Assembly: GCA_015501075.1 (NCBI GenBank) | Contig: JADNYJ010000216.1 | Coordinates: forward strand, 1-59,134 | DNA: 59,134 nucleotides | DNA from: Gymnopilus junonius | Taxonomy: Eukaryota > Basidiomycota > Agaricomycetes > Agaricales > Galerinaceae | Direction of reading: 5' to 3' | In this document: positions 32,540 to 44,529 of the stretch, piece after piece | How the letters are laid out: each line of letters opens with the position of its first letter | Position numbering within the stretch: the stretch's first letter is position 1 | The notes under the pieces: generated by a model | Told to the model about the DNA's origin: nothing | The model's database searches: none | The model's input: only the letters and a program-made list of their open reading frames with translations | Translations under genes and position numbers: made by a program

Positions 32540-34386
32540 ATGAACACTAAACGGATTCCTCCAATCACAGCAAGTTTCTTCCAAGCCTGCCACTACTGCT
32601 TTAAACACTATTCAGCTGCAAATCCTCTCTCAAGATGTGCCAATTGTATGCATGTGGTCTATTGCGGAAAAGGTGCGCATTCTTGATCTCGTGGAAATTT
32701 ACGAGATTGACCAAAATTATATGTAGCTTGTCAAATAGTATGCCTTCGTTCCTTCACCCTTTTCTTTTCTGATCGCGATTTGATGAAGGCCGACTGGCCT
32801 GTGCACAAAGAATTTTGTAGAGCATACAGGGCTGTTGAAAGATCTTGTGGGGCTGAAATCTTGAGGCTGTACTCGTTTGTTCCTGTAGACCCTGTTACGG
32901 GCGTTGTCACGAATTCCAGAGAGCTGGCTGGGTGCCTCGGTGAGGTCGCGACCGTCATCCTACAAAATTTAGAGGAAGAATTAGAAAGGCAACCTCGCAG
33001 GGATGAAAGATACCTCGTGGCATGGGAACCGCGTTGTCTTGCTTGGTACGTTCTTGTACTTTTACATACCATATCAAAGCCTTAATAGCGCGTTACAGCG
33101 GCCATTCCGAAGCGACCTTCCGCATGCAAGGGAAACGCGTAGACGTGCTACCGTGTCGCGACTGCGGCCTTTCTTTCTATTGCTCCAGTGAACACTGGGA
33201 TGCCGTTAAGTACAAGCACCAGAAAAGCCCGTGCCAAGATGGTCGTAATAATCTTTCGCAGTGTTCTATGAACAAACTCAGCTTTCACGATGTGAGATTC
33301 GCCCAGGTTATTGAAAACGAAAATGTCGGAGAATTTGAATGGGCCCCTGAACGTACTATGACGTCGTGGTCTTCAATCCAACTGATTAATTGGTCTGATT
33401 TCTCAAATCACTTGAGCTTGGATTACAGCTATTGTTCCAAGATGGACAGGGAATTTCTGAAAGCACTGATTCGTGCTTCGAGTGAAAACCTTTCGATGCC
33501 TATGACTATCCTCTGGGGTTTGGAGGTTCTTAATCCCGACGCAGCATGGACCAGGAAGCATGTTCTTAACATTCACGTAAATTTCATGTCCTGTCTTCGC
33601 TTTACGAACGTCGCTCACTGAAAGGGGTATTAGGTACTTGGAGCGGCGGAGAAGGAACTGTCAAAATCGCACATATTTGAAGAAATATTACACCGTGTCC
33701 CTCTAGTGAAAACTCTAAAGGTCGACTCCTCCCTAATTTCATCATGTTCGCCTGGTCTGATCTACATGTTGTAGTTAACGTTTATTGGACCAGATCTCGA
33801 GCAGCTGACTGGATCACATTCCTCAGTAATTCCAATCGATACTTGCGAGTACGTCTCCTTTAATTTTTTGGCAGTTTAGTGCTCATCATTCAATTATCCA
33901 ATGCAGCCAATGCAGTTGTACTGGACGAAAGATAATACACGAATTCCAGCCCAAGTACGTGTTTTTCCTTATTTTTTTTACGTTCTCCTGATACTTCAAA
34001 TAGAACTTATCATCAATATATCACGGACCAAGGGATCAATTTCAGGAATCCTGACTTGGCGGTTGCGTTCAATTCTGTCTGCTCCCGGGAACATGTCGTC
34101 TCCTGGACGACAACATACCACGCCTTATGCCAGCGTCGAATTCCAAGCATATTTACGGTGCGCAGTACCTGAAATTATGTCCTACGTACCTGATCTGTCT
34201 TTGAAGGCTTACAATAGAGAAGAAGCTTTAGCGGAGGCTTTCCTGTTCAAGGGTGTCGGCATCGTTTCGCATTGGAATCTTGCTCCTAAGCCAAATCCTT
34301 GGGGTAGTCTGATCTCGAAGATTGAGCCTAACGGGGTCGTGGGATTTTATGCGAATAACGCCTGGATTTCTGGGGCCTTTCGGTGA
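32540..34386 (+). CDS. MYND zinc-finger protein with Mss51-C-like C terminus
   Basis: Nine exons (32540-32672, 32727-32737, 32789-33045, 33099-33576, 33634-33720, 33775-33848, 33907-33954, 34004-34157, 34207-34386) join in frame to about 473 residues. Exon 2 is only 11 nt and is needed to complete the finger. The MYND finger is ACHYCFKHYS...RCANCMHVVYCGKACQ, then IADWPVHKEFCR. A second Cys/His cluster is LPCRDCGLSFYCSSEHWDAV. The C-terminal part (IHVLGAAEKELSKSHIFEEI, LTFIGPDLEQL, CDQCSCTGRKIIHEF, NPDLAVAFNS, TAYNREEALAEA, NPWGS, NNAWISGAFR) follows the region that in Mss51, a yeast mitochondrial COX1 factor, lies after its MYND finger. Such proteins are numerous in Agaricomycetes; no mitochondrial role is shown here. 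Confidence 0.75.
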
Positions 34387-34649
34387 AACTCGACTTTAAA
34401 TGGTACGACTTGGAGTGAATAATGTTCTATGGGAATAGCTGTCATGACCTGCAGTACACCTTCGTGCACCCTGCTGGGTTTTGATGTTCTCGAGTTGAAT
34501 CACTGATCATGTTCAGTGCGATTCACGTGTTGTAAAGACTCCCGATCGATGTTACACTAATCAATCAGTCCATTCGACATGTGTACCATATTGGAAATAG
34601 ATCATATTTGACTGCATAAAAACATAGAGTAAAAGGGTATACGAGACGA

Positions 34650-35885
34650 TTAACTTTCTTTCAGCTGACTTGGGTCCCAATGTCTGAAACTGCCATCTGC
34701 GTTTGGGCGTAACGCGCGAGGCAATCCATCGACAAACGCAAATTGATATGATATCGGTGCGGGGGGCAGACTCGGCGGCGCACTGGTGTCAGTTTGAGAA
34801 TTGGCAGGTGGAGTAACAATAGATATCTTGAACAAGTAAGGTTGTTGCTTCCTCGCTTTCTTTTTCGGTTTCTCGGTACTTTCCTCTGAATTAGCGTTCT
34901 TCCGAGAAGTCCCCTGACCGGAAGCTGATGGTTTTTCGTTCTCCTCAGAGACATTGTCAGGAGGTCGAATAGCTTGCTTGCTTGTAGCAATAGGCGGAGC
35001 CGGCAGGATGCGTCTGGGTTCAACCTTTGAGGGCACATTTCGATTGGGACGAGATCGCGTGTTCTGAGCGGGCCCATCGGGTTGTGGAGGAGCCGGATTA
35101 CAGATAGTAACTTGGTGAGGTGGTTGGACGTCTTCGAGCACTTTCCTTGAAACGGACGATCTGTGAGTGGCAAGATATCTTCCTTCGTTACCAGGGACCT
35201 TGCGGGGCGATTGAATTGTCTGAGTCTCAAGGACATTGGCGGCAGGTTGGACGGCCTGGATATCGGTTGGTTGGGTTGTTTGGATAACAGCAGGTGGCGA
35301 GATCGTCTGGTCAGCAGGACGTGATTGGACAGTGTGAACTATAGTGGGGGGTCGAATGGTCTGAACAGCAGAGGGTTGGTGAATTGGTTGTAAAGCGGCG
35401 TGTGAAGAAATCATCTGAATTTGGGTGGCAGCGGCAGCAGGTAGTTGAATCGTCTGAATATCGATAGATGGCCCACTCGGTTGAATAATGGAAGGTGGTC
35501 GAATATTTTGCATACCAGCGTGAGGCAGGGTGCCACTTGAAGGCTGCCGGATAGAACGCCCAAATGGATGAGCTGCACGCTGGTGGCTCTTCAGGGCCCA
35601 CCAAGATTTAAGGACAGCGTCGCATCCTTGAATTTGGCATATAAAACGCAACGGATCTTGAGGGAGAGAACTACAGAGAGAACTCAACTAAAGATCATAC
35701 GAGCCATCAAAAACCTTACCTGGATGGCCTTGAACGCGTCGAATTAAGAACATGAAGTTGCGAAAGCGTTGAAGGTTCAGCCCAAGGTGGTAAAGGATGT
35801 CTACATTTCTATAAATGTGACAGTCATTATGTAGAATCGCGTTCGAATTCGGATTGACTTACCTTCCTGCTCGTGGCTGACTCAT
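34650..35885 (-). CDS. C2H2 zinc-finger protein with disordered centre
   Basis: Three exons (35885-35863, 35808-35720, 35656-34650) join in frame to about 372 residues starting MSQPRAGRNVDILYHLGL. A single C2H2 finger CQIQGCDAVLKSWWALKSHQ then RAAH follows. A Pro/Gln/Ile-rich stretch holds about ten degenerate units of IQ-x2-(R/Q)PP or similar (IRPPSIIQPS, IRPPTIVHTV, ISPPAVIQTT). Basic residues (KPKKKARKQQ) and a conserved-looking end (FAFVDGLPRALRPNADGSFR then HWDPSQL) close the protein. It may bind DNA but one finger is little evidence; no family name can be given. Confidence 0.6.
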
Positions 35886-37176
35886 GTCGGAAACGCAGCT
35901 TCGACTCCGTGATCCAGCTTGAGTGAGGTAAAGTAGAAAAGGACGGCAATTCGTTGCGTCGGAGAACTGTGGACGGTGGATCCCAGAGAGTATGCTCATC
36001 AGATGCTGTAGGCCAAAGACCGGCAGAGCGTGAATTGAGGTATTCTATGAAGATCCCCATTCACGTTACGGGCAAGGAGCATAAGGGATTTCTGGCCTCG
36101 GATAAAAGACAATGGGTGAAGACGGAGGGCCGACTGTAAGCAAGTCGCAGTGAAAGAGAAAGGTTACTAGTTGCTGTTGAGGTGACATTTATACCCACGG
36201 CGCTGCTACCAGTTTTGGGCAACTACGCATCGGGTTTAAGTCCGGAATAAGGGATCAGCCGCTCTTCAGTCATTCCCTCGAGCTCTGTTGTGTAAATTTG
36301 ATTTTGGGTGTTCACGTTTCCTGGATGTCCACTGGCGATGCGATTATTCTGAAGCCCATCTAAATTGCAATATCAAATAGCTTCGAAAGGTTCGAAAAAT
36401 CGGGGTCTACTTAGATTTTTTTAAAGAAACGGAAGTAATAGCGACGATACCTTTTTTGTTTATACCGCCGGGCAAATAAGTTTCGCTCTCTCTGTTCCAT
36501 AGAAGACACAGTTCGGCTGATTGTCGTCACAATCTTTTAGACATACAGTCATCCACCGGCTAATGGCACACTTTTGACACGCATTTATTTCAACCGATTT
36601 ACGTCAATTTCTCTCAGTTTTTTTTGTAGCACTACATACAACGTTGATAGCACGGCCAAGACATCGATGAGGAACATACGACAACCGATTACTGATACGA
36701 CAAGGGTACAAATCACGTAAAGGCCCTGACCGACTCCCCGAAATGAAATGATATATGACGGTTGCTAACGCGTCTTACGGAAGGGTGAGGGCGGTGTTCG
36801 AAAGCGGTAGATAAATCCAATTCCGGTACTCGCTTCACTGCCCCGCGGAGATCTGCCGTTTCTTGACATGTTTGTTCTAGGCTCAAGTTAGAGTCGTTCC
36901 ACAAATGTAACGGTTGCTGGCACAAAGGAATCTCCTTCTCCCCACTGAATAGGCGTGACCCGTTCAATATTGCTTGCATCTTAGTTGCGGAACTTCTGTA
37001 CCAAAGTTTGTTGAATGAGCATTTATTTCGAATAATTTCGAAGTTTGTGCATCATTCGAGCATCAGTGATCATGTCCATTACGGTCACATGGCCCCCCTC
37101 GCAGCGTCACTGGTGGCACCACATTGGTGTCTGACTGCTACTACTAGAGTACTAGCTCTCCTTTTTTTCTTTTAAC
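35886..37176. other. Intergenic between divergent genes
   Basis: Holds the shared upstream region of the C2H2 gene and the GH5 gene. A minus-strand frame 36713-36979 shows no domain. A pyrimidine-rich stretch (CTCTCCTTTTTTTCTTTTAA) directly precedes the ATG at 37177. Confidence 0.45.
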
Positions 37177-38940
37177 ATGCAAAAATTCTTCCACAAGCTT
37201 AAAGATCGCACCGGACGCGAGGAATCCGAATGTCCTGACCCCTGCCTTCCACCTTCCGTTCGTGATATTTTCTGCTACAGAAAACAACGTGGCGTCAACC
37301 TCGGTGAGGCCAGCCGCTAGCCGCATTGCGTCATATGTCTTTCCCTTACACTGAAAGCAGGGTCGTGGTTTGTCCTCGAGCGCTGGATTACGGACGAGCC
37401 ATTCAATGAGGCGCAAGCTGTATCTCCATCCCAGAGTGATTTAGATGTCGCAAAAGGAAATAGAGCGAAAGAGGCCCTGGAACGTCATTGGGATACATGG
37501 ATTAATGACGAGGATTGGTTGGAGATGAGCAAGCGGGGTATCAACGCTGTTCGAATTCCGGTACATCTCTACAGTTGATGATGATGGCTTTGTATTAATC
37601 AATGTTTCTTGAAGATTGGTTACTACCATATCTGCGGAGTCGACCCGGTAGTCCTTGAAGGCACAGATTTTCAACCTTTTTTCGAAATATACAGAGGTGC
37701 CTGGTCTCGTATCACTCACGCCATCCAAACGGCAGCCAATCATGGCATGGGCGTTCTGATAGGTGGGTAACATCATAGTATTCAAGCCGGATCTGTATAC
37801 TAAGCACAGCTTTGGTCAGACCTCCACGCCGCTCCTGGGAAGCAAAATAACGATTCCCATGCCGGAACGTCAGACAAAGCCAACTTTTTTGGCGACCCTC
37901 ATAATCAAAGGTGTACCGTGCGCGCTCTGAGTTCCCTTCTTAAACACCTGAATGAATTTGCGAAATCATGCGACCCGGTCCTGTGTAATATCATAGGAAT
38001 TGAGCTCTTGAATGAGCCAAACCCTCCTTCGGACAAATCTCTTCAGCAATGGTATCTTGACGCCATCAAACATCTCAGAGCGATCGACCCCACTATCCCT
38101 ATTTACCTGGGCGAATGCTGGCGTACTGAAGCCTACGCAGAGTGGCTCGCCCATCATCCATCACCCCTCAACGCGCTGACTGTCCTCGACCACCATCTCT
38201 ATCGATGTTTCACTTCATCCGACACTCAAACCCGCGCTGAAGACCACGCACGCGCACTGGTCGACCCATCTGCGGCAACGCCACGTATACTGGAAAGCGT
38301 GTCGGAGAAAGTTGGCAGGGCAGGAGGAGGCGTCGTTATAGGAGAATGGTCAGGCGCGCTGAATCCAGCGTCGTTGAGAGGTGGCACAGACGAGCAAAAT
38401 AATTTTATTGCGGCCCAGTTGGGTTTATTTGAAAGATCTTGCGCAGGATGGTTCTTCTGGACGTATAAGAAGCAGTGGAAGGGTGATACGGGCTGGAGCT
38501 GGAAAGACGCAACCGAACGAGGAGTGTTTCCGCCTTTCGTAGGAATAAAAAGGCATGATGTTGGGAGTGAGGATGAGGAACGAAGGAAAGTGGCCAAAAA
38601 TGCTGCGAAAGATAAAGCTCTAGGTAAATCGACGGTCTTACGCAGTGACACGAGCTTACCTTCCAATTCAGCTGCACATACACAATACTGGTCAAGACAT
38701 CCTGGAAATTACAATCACGCCTTCTTTGAAGCGGGGTTTGTCAGGGGTTGGGACGACGCGTATGCGTTCTTCTCCTCCACACCGTCTACTTCTGTATCGG
38801 TAAATCAACTTGGATTCGCGAGAGCTTGGGCACGGAGAAAAGCGGCGACCACATACGATGGAAAGCACTATTGGGAATTTGAAACGGGATTTCTTCAAGC
38901 AGTAGATGAGGCCGCGTCGGACTACAAAAGCCACGTGTAG
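37177..38940 (+). CDS. GH5 exo-beta-1,3-glucanase-like protein
   Basis: Four exons (37177-37303, 37361-37560, 37615-37762, 37820-38940) give about 531 residues. Landmarks: RGVNLGSWFVLERWI, AVRIPIGYYHICG, DLHAAPGKQN, GIELLNEPNPP (acid/base Glu), VVIGEWSGALN (nucleophile Glu), CAGWFFWTYK. This is glycoside hydrolase family 5, close to fungal glucan 1,3-beta-glucosidases (subfamily GH5_9 from memory), which trim beta-1,3-glucan in the fungal cell wall. The N terminus MQKFFHKLKDRTG lacks a hydrophobic signal, so it may act inside the cell or leave by a non-classical route. The inserted stretch after VGIKRH (SEDEERRKVAKNAAKDKA) is charged. All introns are GT-AG and no disruption is seen. Confidence 0.9.
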
Positions 38941-39986
38941 AATTCAAACGTTGTGCATATTTTATGAGGTTGCACTTCATGACACCAGGTACCTTGGTCA
39001 TAATGTTTCTACGTTGAAATTGACACTAGTGAGAGTCGGATAAAATAGCGGAAAGAATACGAACAAAATCTTACTATTTCAAAAGTAACAACGACCGCTC
39101 ATCACTCAGATTCCGACAACGCCTGGTTTGAGGGCATTTAGAAGTTCTTGTTGAGGGTTCAAGGGTTTGATGTAGCTAGGTCGACTACTGTTCAGGTAGT
39201 AAACGATACTAGAAACGACCTAATTTCAAAATAACCTTCAGATAAATAGCTCGAGAAAAATGAGCTCGACCAATACCTCGAATTTGAAGAACGCCAGCTC
39301 CTCCATAACGTTGGCCGCTTATACCAAAGGCTGACACTGAGTGTTGGTAGTTTAACCGAGATGCAGTCGGCAGAGGCAGAGGCAGTCCGATGGGACGTTG
39401 ATGATGATACCTCCTGAGGCTGAAGAACGTAAAGGGTGTAGCGGACGTGCGTAATGAATATAAGTGAATATCCAGCACAAAGAATGTGGTTAGTGGACGT
39501 GAGGAAGAGGACATAACTGCAGGTGCATGGGTTGTAATGATCCTAGCTTCGTAGTCTTCCTCTTCCGATCATAGTCATTGTGAGCGTGGTATCGGTGCCT
39601 ATATTCAAGATGGCCTGCCAAAGCCGTGAAGGACGTTGTCATGGCTTGGGTGGGCGTTGCAGCGACAGGGACACAGGGAGTCTAGGCTGCGTATGAGGAA
39701 GTGTCGGCGCATCAAAGCAGCAGTAATAGCGGGAGTCTCTGGTAAAGTGAGGCCCTTCAATACTAGATATCAAGAGTTTCCTATGCTCGTCAGTCAACCA
39801 GGTGACTTGCGCTTGAAGTTGAAGCATGATGTTGCGTTGCTGCTGCTGGTGTTGTTGGCTTGGCTCGGCTCGGCTCGGCTCGCTTGTCTTCTGGCTTGTG
39901 TGGTCGTGCAATGGCGTATGGTAGGAATGTTGCTTCAAAAGTTGGAGTTGATTCTCATTCTGGAGATTCGCAAGAGAGGCTGGTGA
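38941..39986. other. Intergenic; short GGCTC repeat
   Basis: A (GGCTC)4-like run lies at about 39857-39885. Otherwise no gene, repeat or RNA was recognised. Confidence 0.4.
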
Positions 39987-40247
39987 CACTGCTGGCATCA
40001 ACCTCTGTTTCTTTGGGAAACAGCGTGAAAGAAACACGTCACCTGATTTCTTTTAGGTGTTTCTCAAGAAAACAGTGGAAAAAAAGTCATATGACGTGTT
40101 TCCTCGGTACTGTTTCCTCAAGAAACACTACTCACACGGGGGGCAAGCAGCTGTCCAATTGGCTCAAAATGAGCATTTTGTAGCATAAAAGTGCTCATTT
40201 TGAGCCGTTTGGACAGTTGCTTGCCTGTCGTGTCAGTGCCAGCAGTG
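39987..40247. mobile_element. CACTA-type miniature element (261 bp) with an internal foldback
   Basis: Ends are CACTGCTGGCA and TGCCAGCAGTG (11 bp terminal inverted repeat), flanked by TGA on both sides (39984-39986, 40248-40250), a 3 bp duplication as in CACTA/Plavaka elements. Inside, GGCAAGCAGCTGTCC... (40142-40175) and its inverse (40192-40225) form a 34 bp hairpin with few mismatches around a 16 nt loop. Upstream smaller inverted pairs (GTGTTTCTCAAGAAAACAG / CTGTTTCCTCAAGAAACAC) also fold. No coding capacity. Confidence 0.75.
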
Positions 40248-40813
40248 TGACTGTGGTCGGAACTTGGAATGCGGGAGAAAGGCCCAAATCGGACTCCCGC
40301 CGCCTAGGCCCGATGCTGACTAACCTTGCGGCGCGTTCGGATATATGCTCCGAGGCTCTCGCCTTCCTCGTTCACTGCCACTAGGCTCACTCTAGCCGCT
40401 TTAACCAGTGTTCAACGTATCCCAGGCGTATCGAATGGAGTTGAAGACGCCGTTGATTTCTCGCCATCCTGTCTTTTCCACTTTCCGGGGGAAAAATCGC
40501 ACTGAAGTCCGCGCTGAGGTCTGATCCTGGCGCAAGAGTCGAGAGTTGAGAGTCGGGTGACTCGGGTCGGAAGGCGGACATTGGCCCAATTGGGACTGCT
40601 GACAAACTTCAGCGCGTGCGACTGTCGGTCCAATTCGGTGTTACCCGACATTTTCGACCTTGAACCAACGCCACCACGACCTTCTTCTTAGCTGAAGGTA
40701 CAATTCATTATAACTCATTTATGTGCTCTCCAGGTACGTCAGTGATTGTCTAATAAGACCTTTAATTATCTTTACTTACCAGCCCAAATCCCTATTATCC
40801 TAGGACCTATAGC
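40248..40813. other. Upstream region of F-box copy 3
   Basis: The last 90 bp resemble the leader regions of copies 1 and 2 (GTACGTCAG... then an AG near 40783 and ATAGCATGCC). No other element was seen. Confidence 0.4.
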
Positions 40814-42004
40814 ATGCCAAATCTTCCAATCGAACTCCTTGGAGCTATCTTTAGCTACGTCTCTGACGCCTCAACGCTCTGTGCTCTAGGCTTGACAAAC
40901 AAGACTCTTGGTTACGCTGCCGAAAAGCAACATTATTCCTTGACGAAAAATAAGGTGGATGCTGCTATTCAAAGCAAGTTCCTCGCCACCATCGTCCAGC
41001 CCTTCGACTTGCTGAATATGTCAGGGAATATCACTTCTATTCATTGACGGATTATCGGAGCCTCCCTGACAATCTGGACATGTGGGATCTTCTGTAAGAG
41101 GCTTGATAGCCATGAAGAACCTCAAGGTTGTGGTTTTACGAGAGTGGGGCAATAGACCGCCTTGTGCTGGCCTCCTGGATACGGATCGTGGTGTAACTTT
41201 TCAATTGGAGAAGCTATACTGGTATGGTCAACTTGAAGACAAGGTCTCCAAAAGATTCTTGAGAAGCACCGCCACACACTTCGTGATTTACACCTGGAAT
41301 TCGACCTCGGAGCGATATTCTCTCCTGTTTCATTCCCCCGACTCGAAACGTTATACGGCGACCTTCACGTTCTCGAATCATTCCTTCCAGGAAGCCGCAT
41401 CACCCACCTGAAATGGAATCCCGGTCCACTTGACGTGCTTTCTTCCAATAACCAATCATTCCTGATGCAGCAATCCGAACTCGTCTCCAAGAAATGGGAA
41501 AAGAGCTCAACGCGGTGAAGATTTTAAGCCTGAAATGTCACTACTACAGGCCTGAGATAGGAGCGTTTCATGGCCTGCTGAATCATGTGGAAATCCTCGA
41601 ATTGACTGGATTAAATTCTCTCGAGGTAAGTTCCTTTACTAATAATGTTTCTCAAATTACCTTCTAAGTCTGCTTTCATCCAGGAACTTCATCTTTTGGG
41701 TAACTTTCCATCACTTCGCGAGCTCGTCCTGTCAACGGACCATGTAATGGGCCCCTCTCCGATTCCATTAGGAGGGCGACAAGAAACGATTGCGCGGCTG
41801 TTCGAGAAGTGCCCGAAACTAATGTTGGTAGATGTTAAACATCATTGGGATCGTGTGGTCAGGGTTTTGAAGTTCCAAAGGTGGGATAGAAGGCGTACGG
41901 AACCCATTGAGCTAAGCAGTTTGGAAATTATGGAAGCACATCAGCAAGTCGGCAATTTACTTTTTAGCTTTTCCGCTTTTTCGGCCAATTGCTCGAAAAT
42001 TTAG
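40814..42004 (+). pseudogene. F-box-like protein, family copy 3, several frameshifts
   Basis: Starts MPNLPIELLGAIFSYVSDAS then TLCALGLTNKTLGYAAEKQ, clearly the same family as 26105 and 29004. Frames then change several times (near 41000, 41090, 41250, 41410). The rest is still readable in pieces (GLIAMKNLKVVVLREWG, GVTFQLEKLYWYGQ, ARLFEKCPKLMLVDVKHHWD) and the exon 2 start ELHLLGNFPSLRELVLSTDH is kept behind a GTAAGT...CCAG intron (41623-41683). It is more decayed than copy 2. No remaining function is expected. Confidence 0.75.
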
Positions 42005-42437
42005 TATGTCGTATGGTCAGCAATGGCAAAGTTTCGCATCGTTTCATCTCCTGTGCCACGATTCGTGATACAGAGAATCGATTTCGTGGTCTGGCCTTTC
42101 TGAACGTTTGGTACAAAGTCTGCGCTTTTCGGGAATCCGGGCCCGGATTCTGATGGCCAGCTTTTTGTCCCTTTTTTTACCTTTTTTAGCTTGTACAAGC
42201 GAAAAAAAGCTAATTGCCAAAGTACCGATGCACTGTTTTGATGATGTCGTACATGTAGCGAACAAAATATTTGGAGACAGGTGTGACCGTAGAAAGTAAT
42301 GAAGAATCCTTCAATTCATCTGAACTGTCTAACTTGGTTGATTACCATGTGGTGTTGCCAAATCAGTAAACGATTCATAAGATATCAGCTAAATTTCTTT
42401 AAGAACTTAGGGGCACTAAAACAACTGGGGTCTATCA
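42005..42437. other. No recognisable gene
   Basis: Short frames in all directions; nothing recognised. Confidence 0.4.
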
Positions 42438-42788
42438 TCAACGTAAAGTAACAGTTGCCCGGTATCTGCTATATAGTCCATACACTGCAGGCGGCTTTCC
42501 TTGCAACCAGGTTGATTTTATTTTGATAGTTCCCTTTATGGATATTATGTTGCCTGAGGGACCGTCAGGACTATCCAAAATCCCATCAAATTCCTCTGGT
42601 GGATGCGCATCATCGAATATAATATCAAACTTCACAGTGTTATTGATGAAGTCATAACGGCCATTGTGGATGGTGAAGGTCTGTCCATCGTATGTTGATC
42701 CTTTTCCCTCCTTCATTGGCCCTTGCTGAAAGTTTGTGCCAACATTTTCCCAGTCAATTCCAAAGTTGGCTTGGAAGGATCGAGGCAT
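42438..42788 (-). CDS. Small protein of unknown family
   Basis: An open frame of 116 codons on the minus strand starts MPRSFQANFGIDWENVGTNF and reads YDGQTFTIHNGRYDFINNTV, KFDIIFDDAHPPEEFDGILD, ISIKGTIKIKSTWLQGKPPA. The regular alternation of polar and hydrophobic residues suggests a beta-rich domain. No signal peptide. No family was recognised, and it may be the last exon of a longer gene. Coding status is moderate; there is no overlapping better frame. Confidence 0.45.
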   Translation of the reverse strand: MPRSFQANFGIDWENVGTNFQQGPMKEGKGSTYDGQTFTIHNGRYDFINNTVKFDIIFDDAHPPEEFDGILDSPDGPSGNIISIKGTIKIKSTWLQGKPPAVYGLYSRYRATVTLR

Positions 42789-44529
42789 GGATCCTGGGCA
42801 GTTCCAGGTAGTCGTTAAGTCATTACCGTGCCAAACTCATTCGACTGGGGGTATCATTGTACATTAGAAAATATAGGGTGCATTGAAGGAAATATGCACT
42901 TGCAAGGAGACATATTTTGTCATTATTCTTCTTTGGGACCTCTAGCGCGAATTCTGATGATGGGCATACTAAATGGCAATGCAAGCACTTTTATATGAAC
43001 TTTGGTTCTCATATCACTCCTGTCAGCTTCCATTAGGTGTTCTCATGTTGGGGTTCCCAGGACACCAAAGCGTTGAAGCTCCACAGCTGCGACTGGAGCC
43101 GGAAGGCAGTGCAGGTAAGGTACAAGTCGAACTTTGACATTGTCATACTAGATGAATTTCCTTTATCACTTTATCTCTGTGAGGGTTGCCCTCAGACTGT
43201 CCCTGTAAATCGGATAAAATATAAATTTATTGGGCAACTTACCAAGTGATGCGCACAAGAATTATGGTGCCGCGTGATGCACCATTGCACCATTATCTCG
43301 ACTCAAGCGACAAATTTCCAAATAAGGAAGTGTCCTCATCAAGCACATGAGCACGTAACAACTCTTCCGAATTTCAAACGGGTTCGAAAATCAAATATCC
43401 ACCCTATCTTCCAATGTTATCATGCTATCCATCAACAAGCTGACTCATTTCTGAGCCTTGGCCTTACAAATCTGACTCTCCTATAATTTTCCTCCTTCTT
43501 ATCCACATACAATAGTGACCATCATCTGTGACACATGGTTGCCCAGGGAAGTAAGACATCACGAAACCCACAGCACCAGCCGAAGCGAGTCAGATTTGAT
43601 GGTCATCTATTTTTGTGCGGTATGGCCGGAAAAGGTAAGACGTAGACACACAGCACAGTTCAGCCTGATCTGGGTGGCTGAAATAGGTACAAATATGGCA
43701 ACTGTCGGCCTCCATCTCTGGCTCTGGTAAGCGCAAGTCAGTTCGGCCCCGTCAACCAACTATTCACCCACCCATTGCTAACTTATGGTCTTCAGTCAAA
43801 TGATCCTCCTCTGAAATAGGATTTTCCCATAATTCCAGAATGTCCTCCTTGGTTAAACATTTTCGATGTTGTGGAGGTGGTGTGGGATCCTCCAACAATG
43901 ATTTAACGTCATCCTTCGTCAATCGTTGGCGGTGCCATTCTGAAGCAGGCTCTTTCTGAATATTGGCGGAGGCCATGACTGAAAATTTATTGGGGCTGTC
44001 AGCGATATTAGAGACCAGGACGGGTTGTGGATCTTCATCTAATTGTAAATGGCATGAATGTCAGTTGGAATAGCTTTCTGTCACTTCTATTTACCTAGTT
44101 TGAGGGTGGCAAATCATACACCTCGCTTACTGGTAAGCTTAAAAGGATGATCTTGTAGGTAAACAATTGCATGTTAAGTCCCACAATGGGCATCACTATA
44201 TGAGCAGCTGATGCAAGAAGTATTTTGAAGGCATCATTAGCTCTGCTTAAATGAATTTATATACAGTATACGTACCTCACCATGTACTGCATTCTCGAGA
44301 TCATCACTCATCTTGGAATTTGAACACTCTCCAAAATTGAGCGGTGACCGAAGCATAATGAAAGGAAACAGGGATCGTTATCTAGTCGATGATCAAAATA
44401 CTTTGAAGTTCAGACTTCGGCGTCACATGACCGATTGTTCCTGTTTGGCACATGGTTGAACCAGTACGACGCGCTCTTCCTTCTTGTCTTCCATCTCTCA
44501 TACCGTCTTCATGTTCACTTATACCGACC
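42789..44529. other. No clear gene; one short minus-strand frame
   Basis: A frame at 43976-43764 on the minus strand (MASANIQKEPASEWHRQRLT, KDDVKSLLEDPTPPPQHRKC, LTKEDILELWENPISEEDHL) has two similar (L)TK(D/E)D(V/I)...LxExP units, so it may be a real small exon. The rest shows no coding signal. Confidence 0.35.

Noticed and set aside
38226..38666. 146-codon minus-strand frame
   Set aside because: Antisense shadow of the last exon of the GH5 gene.
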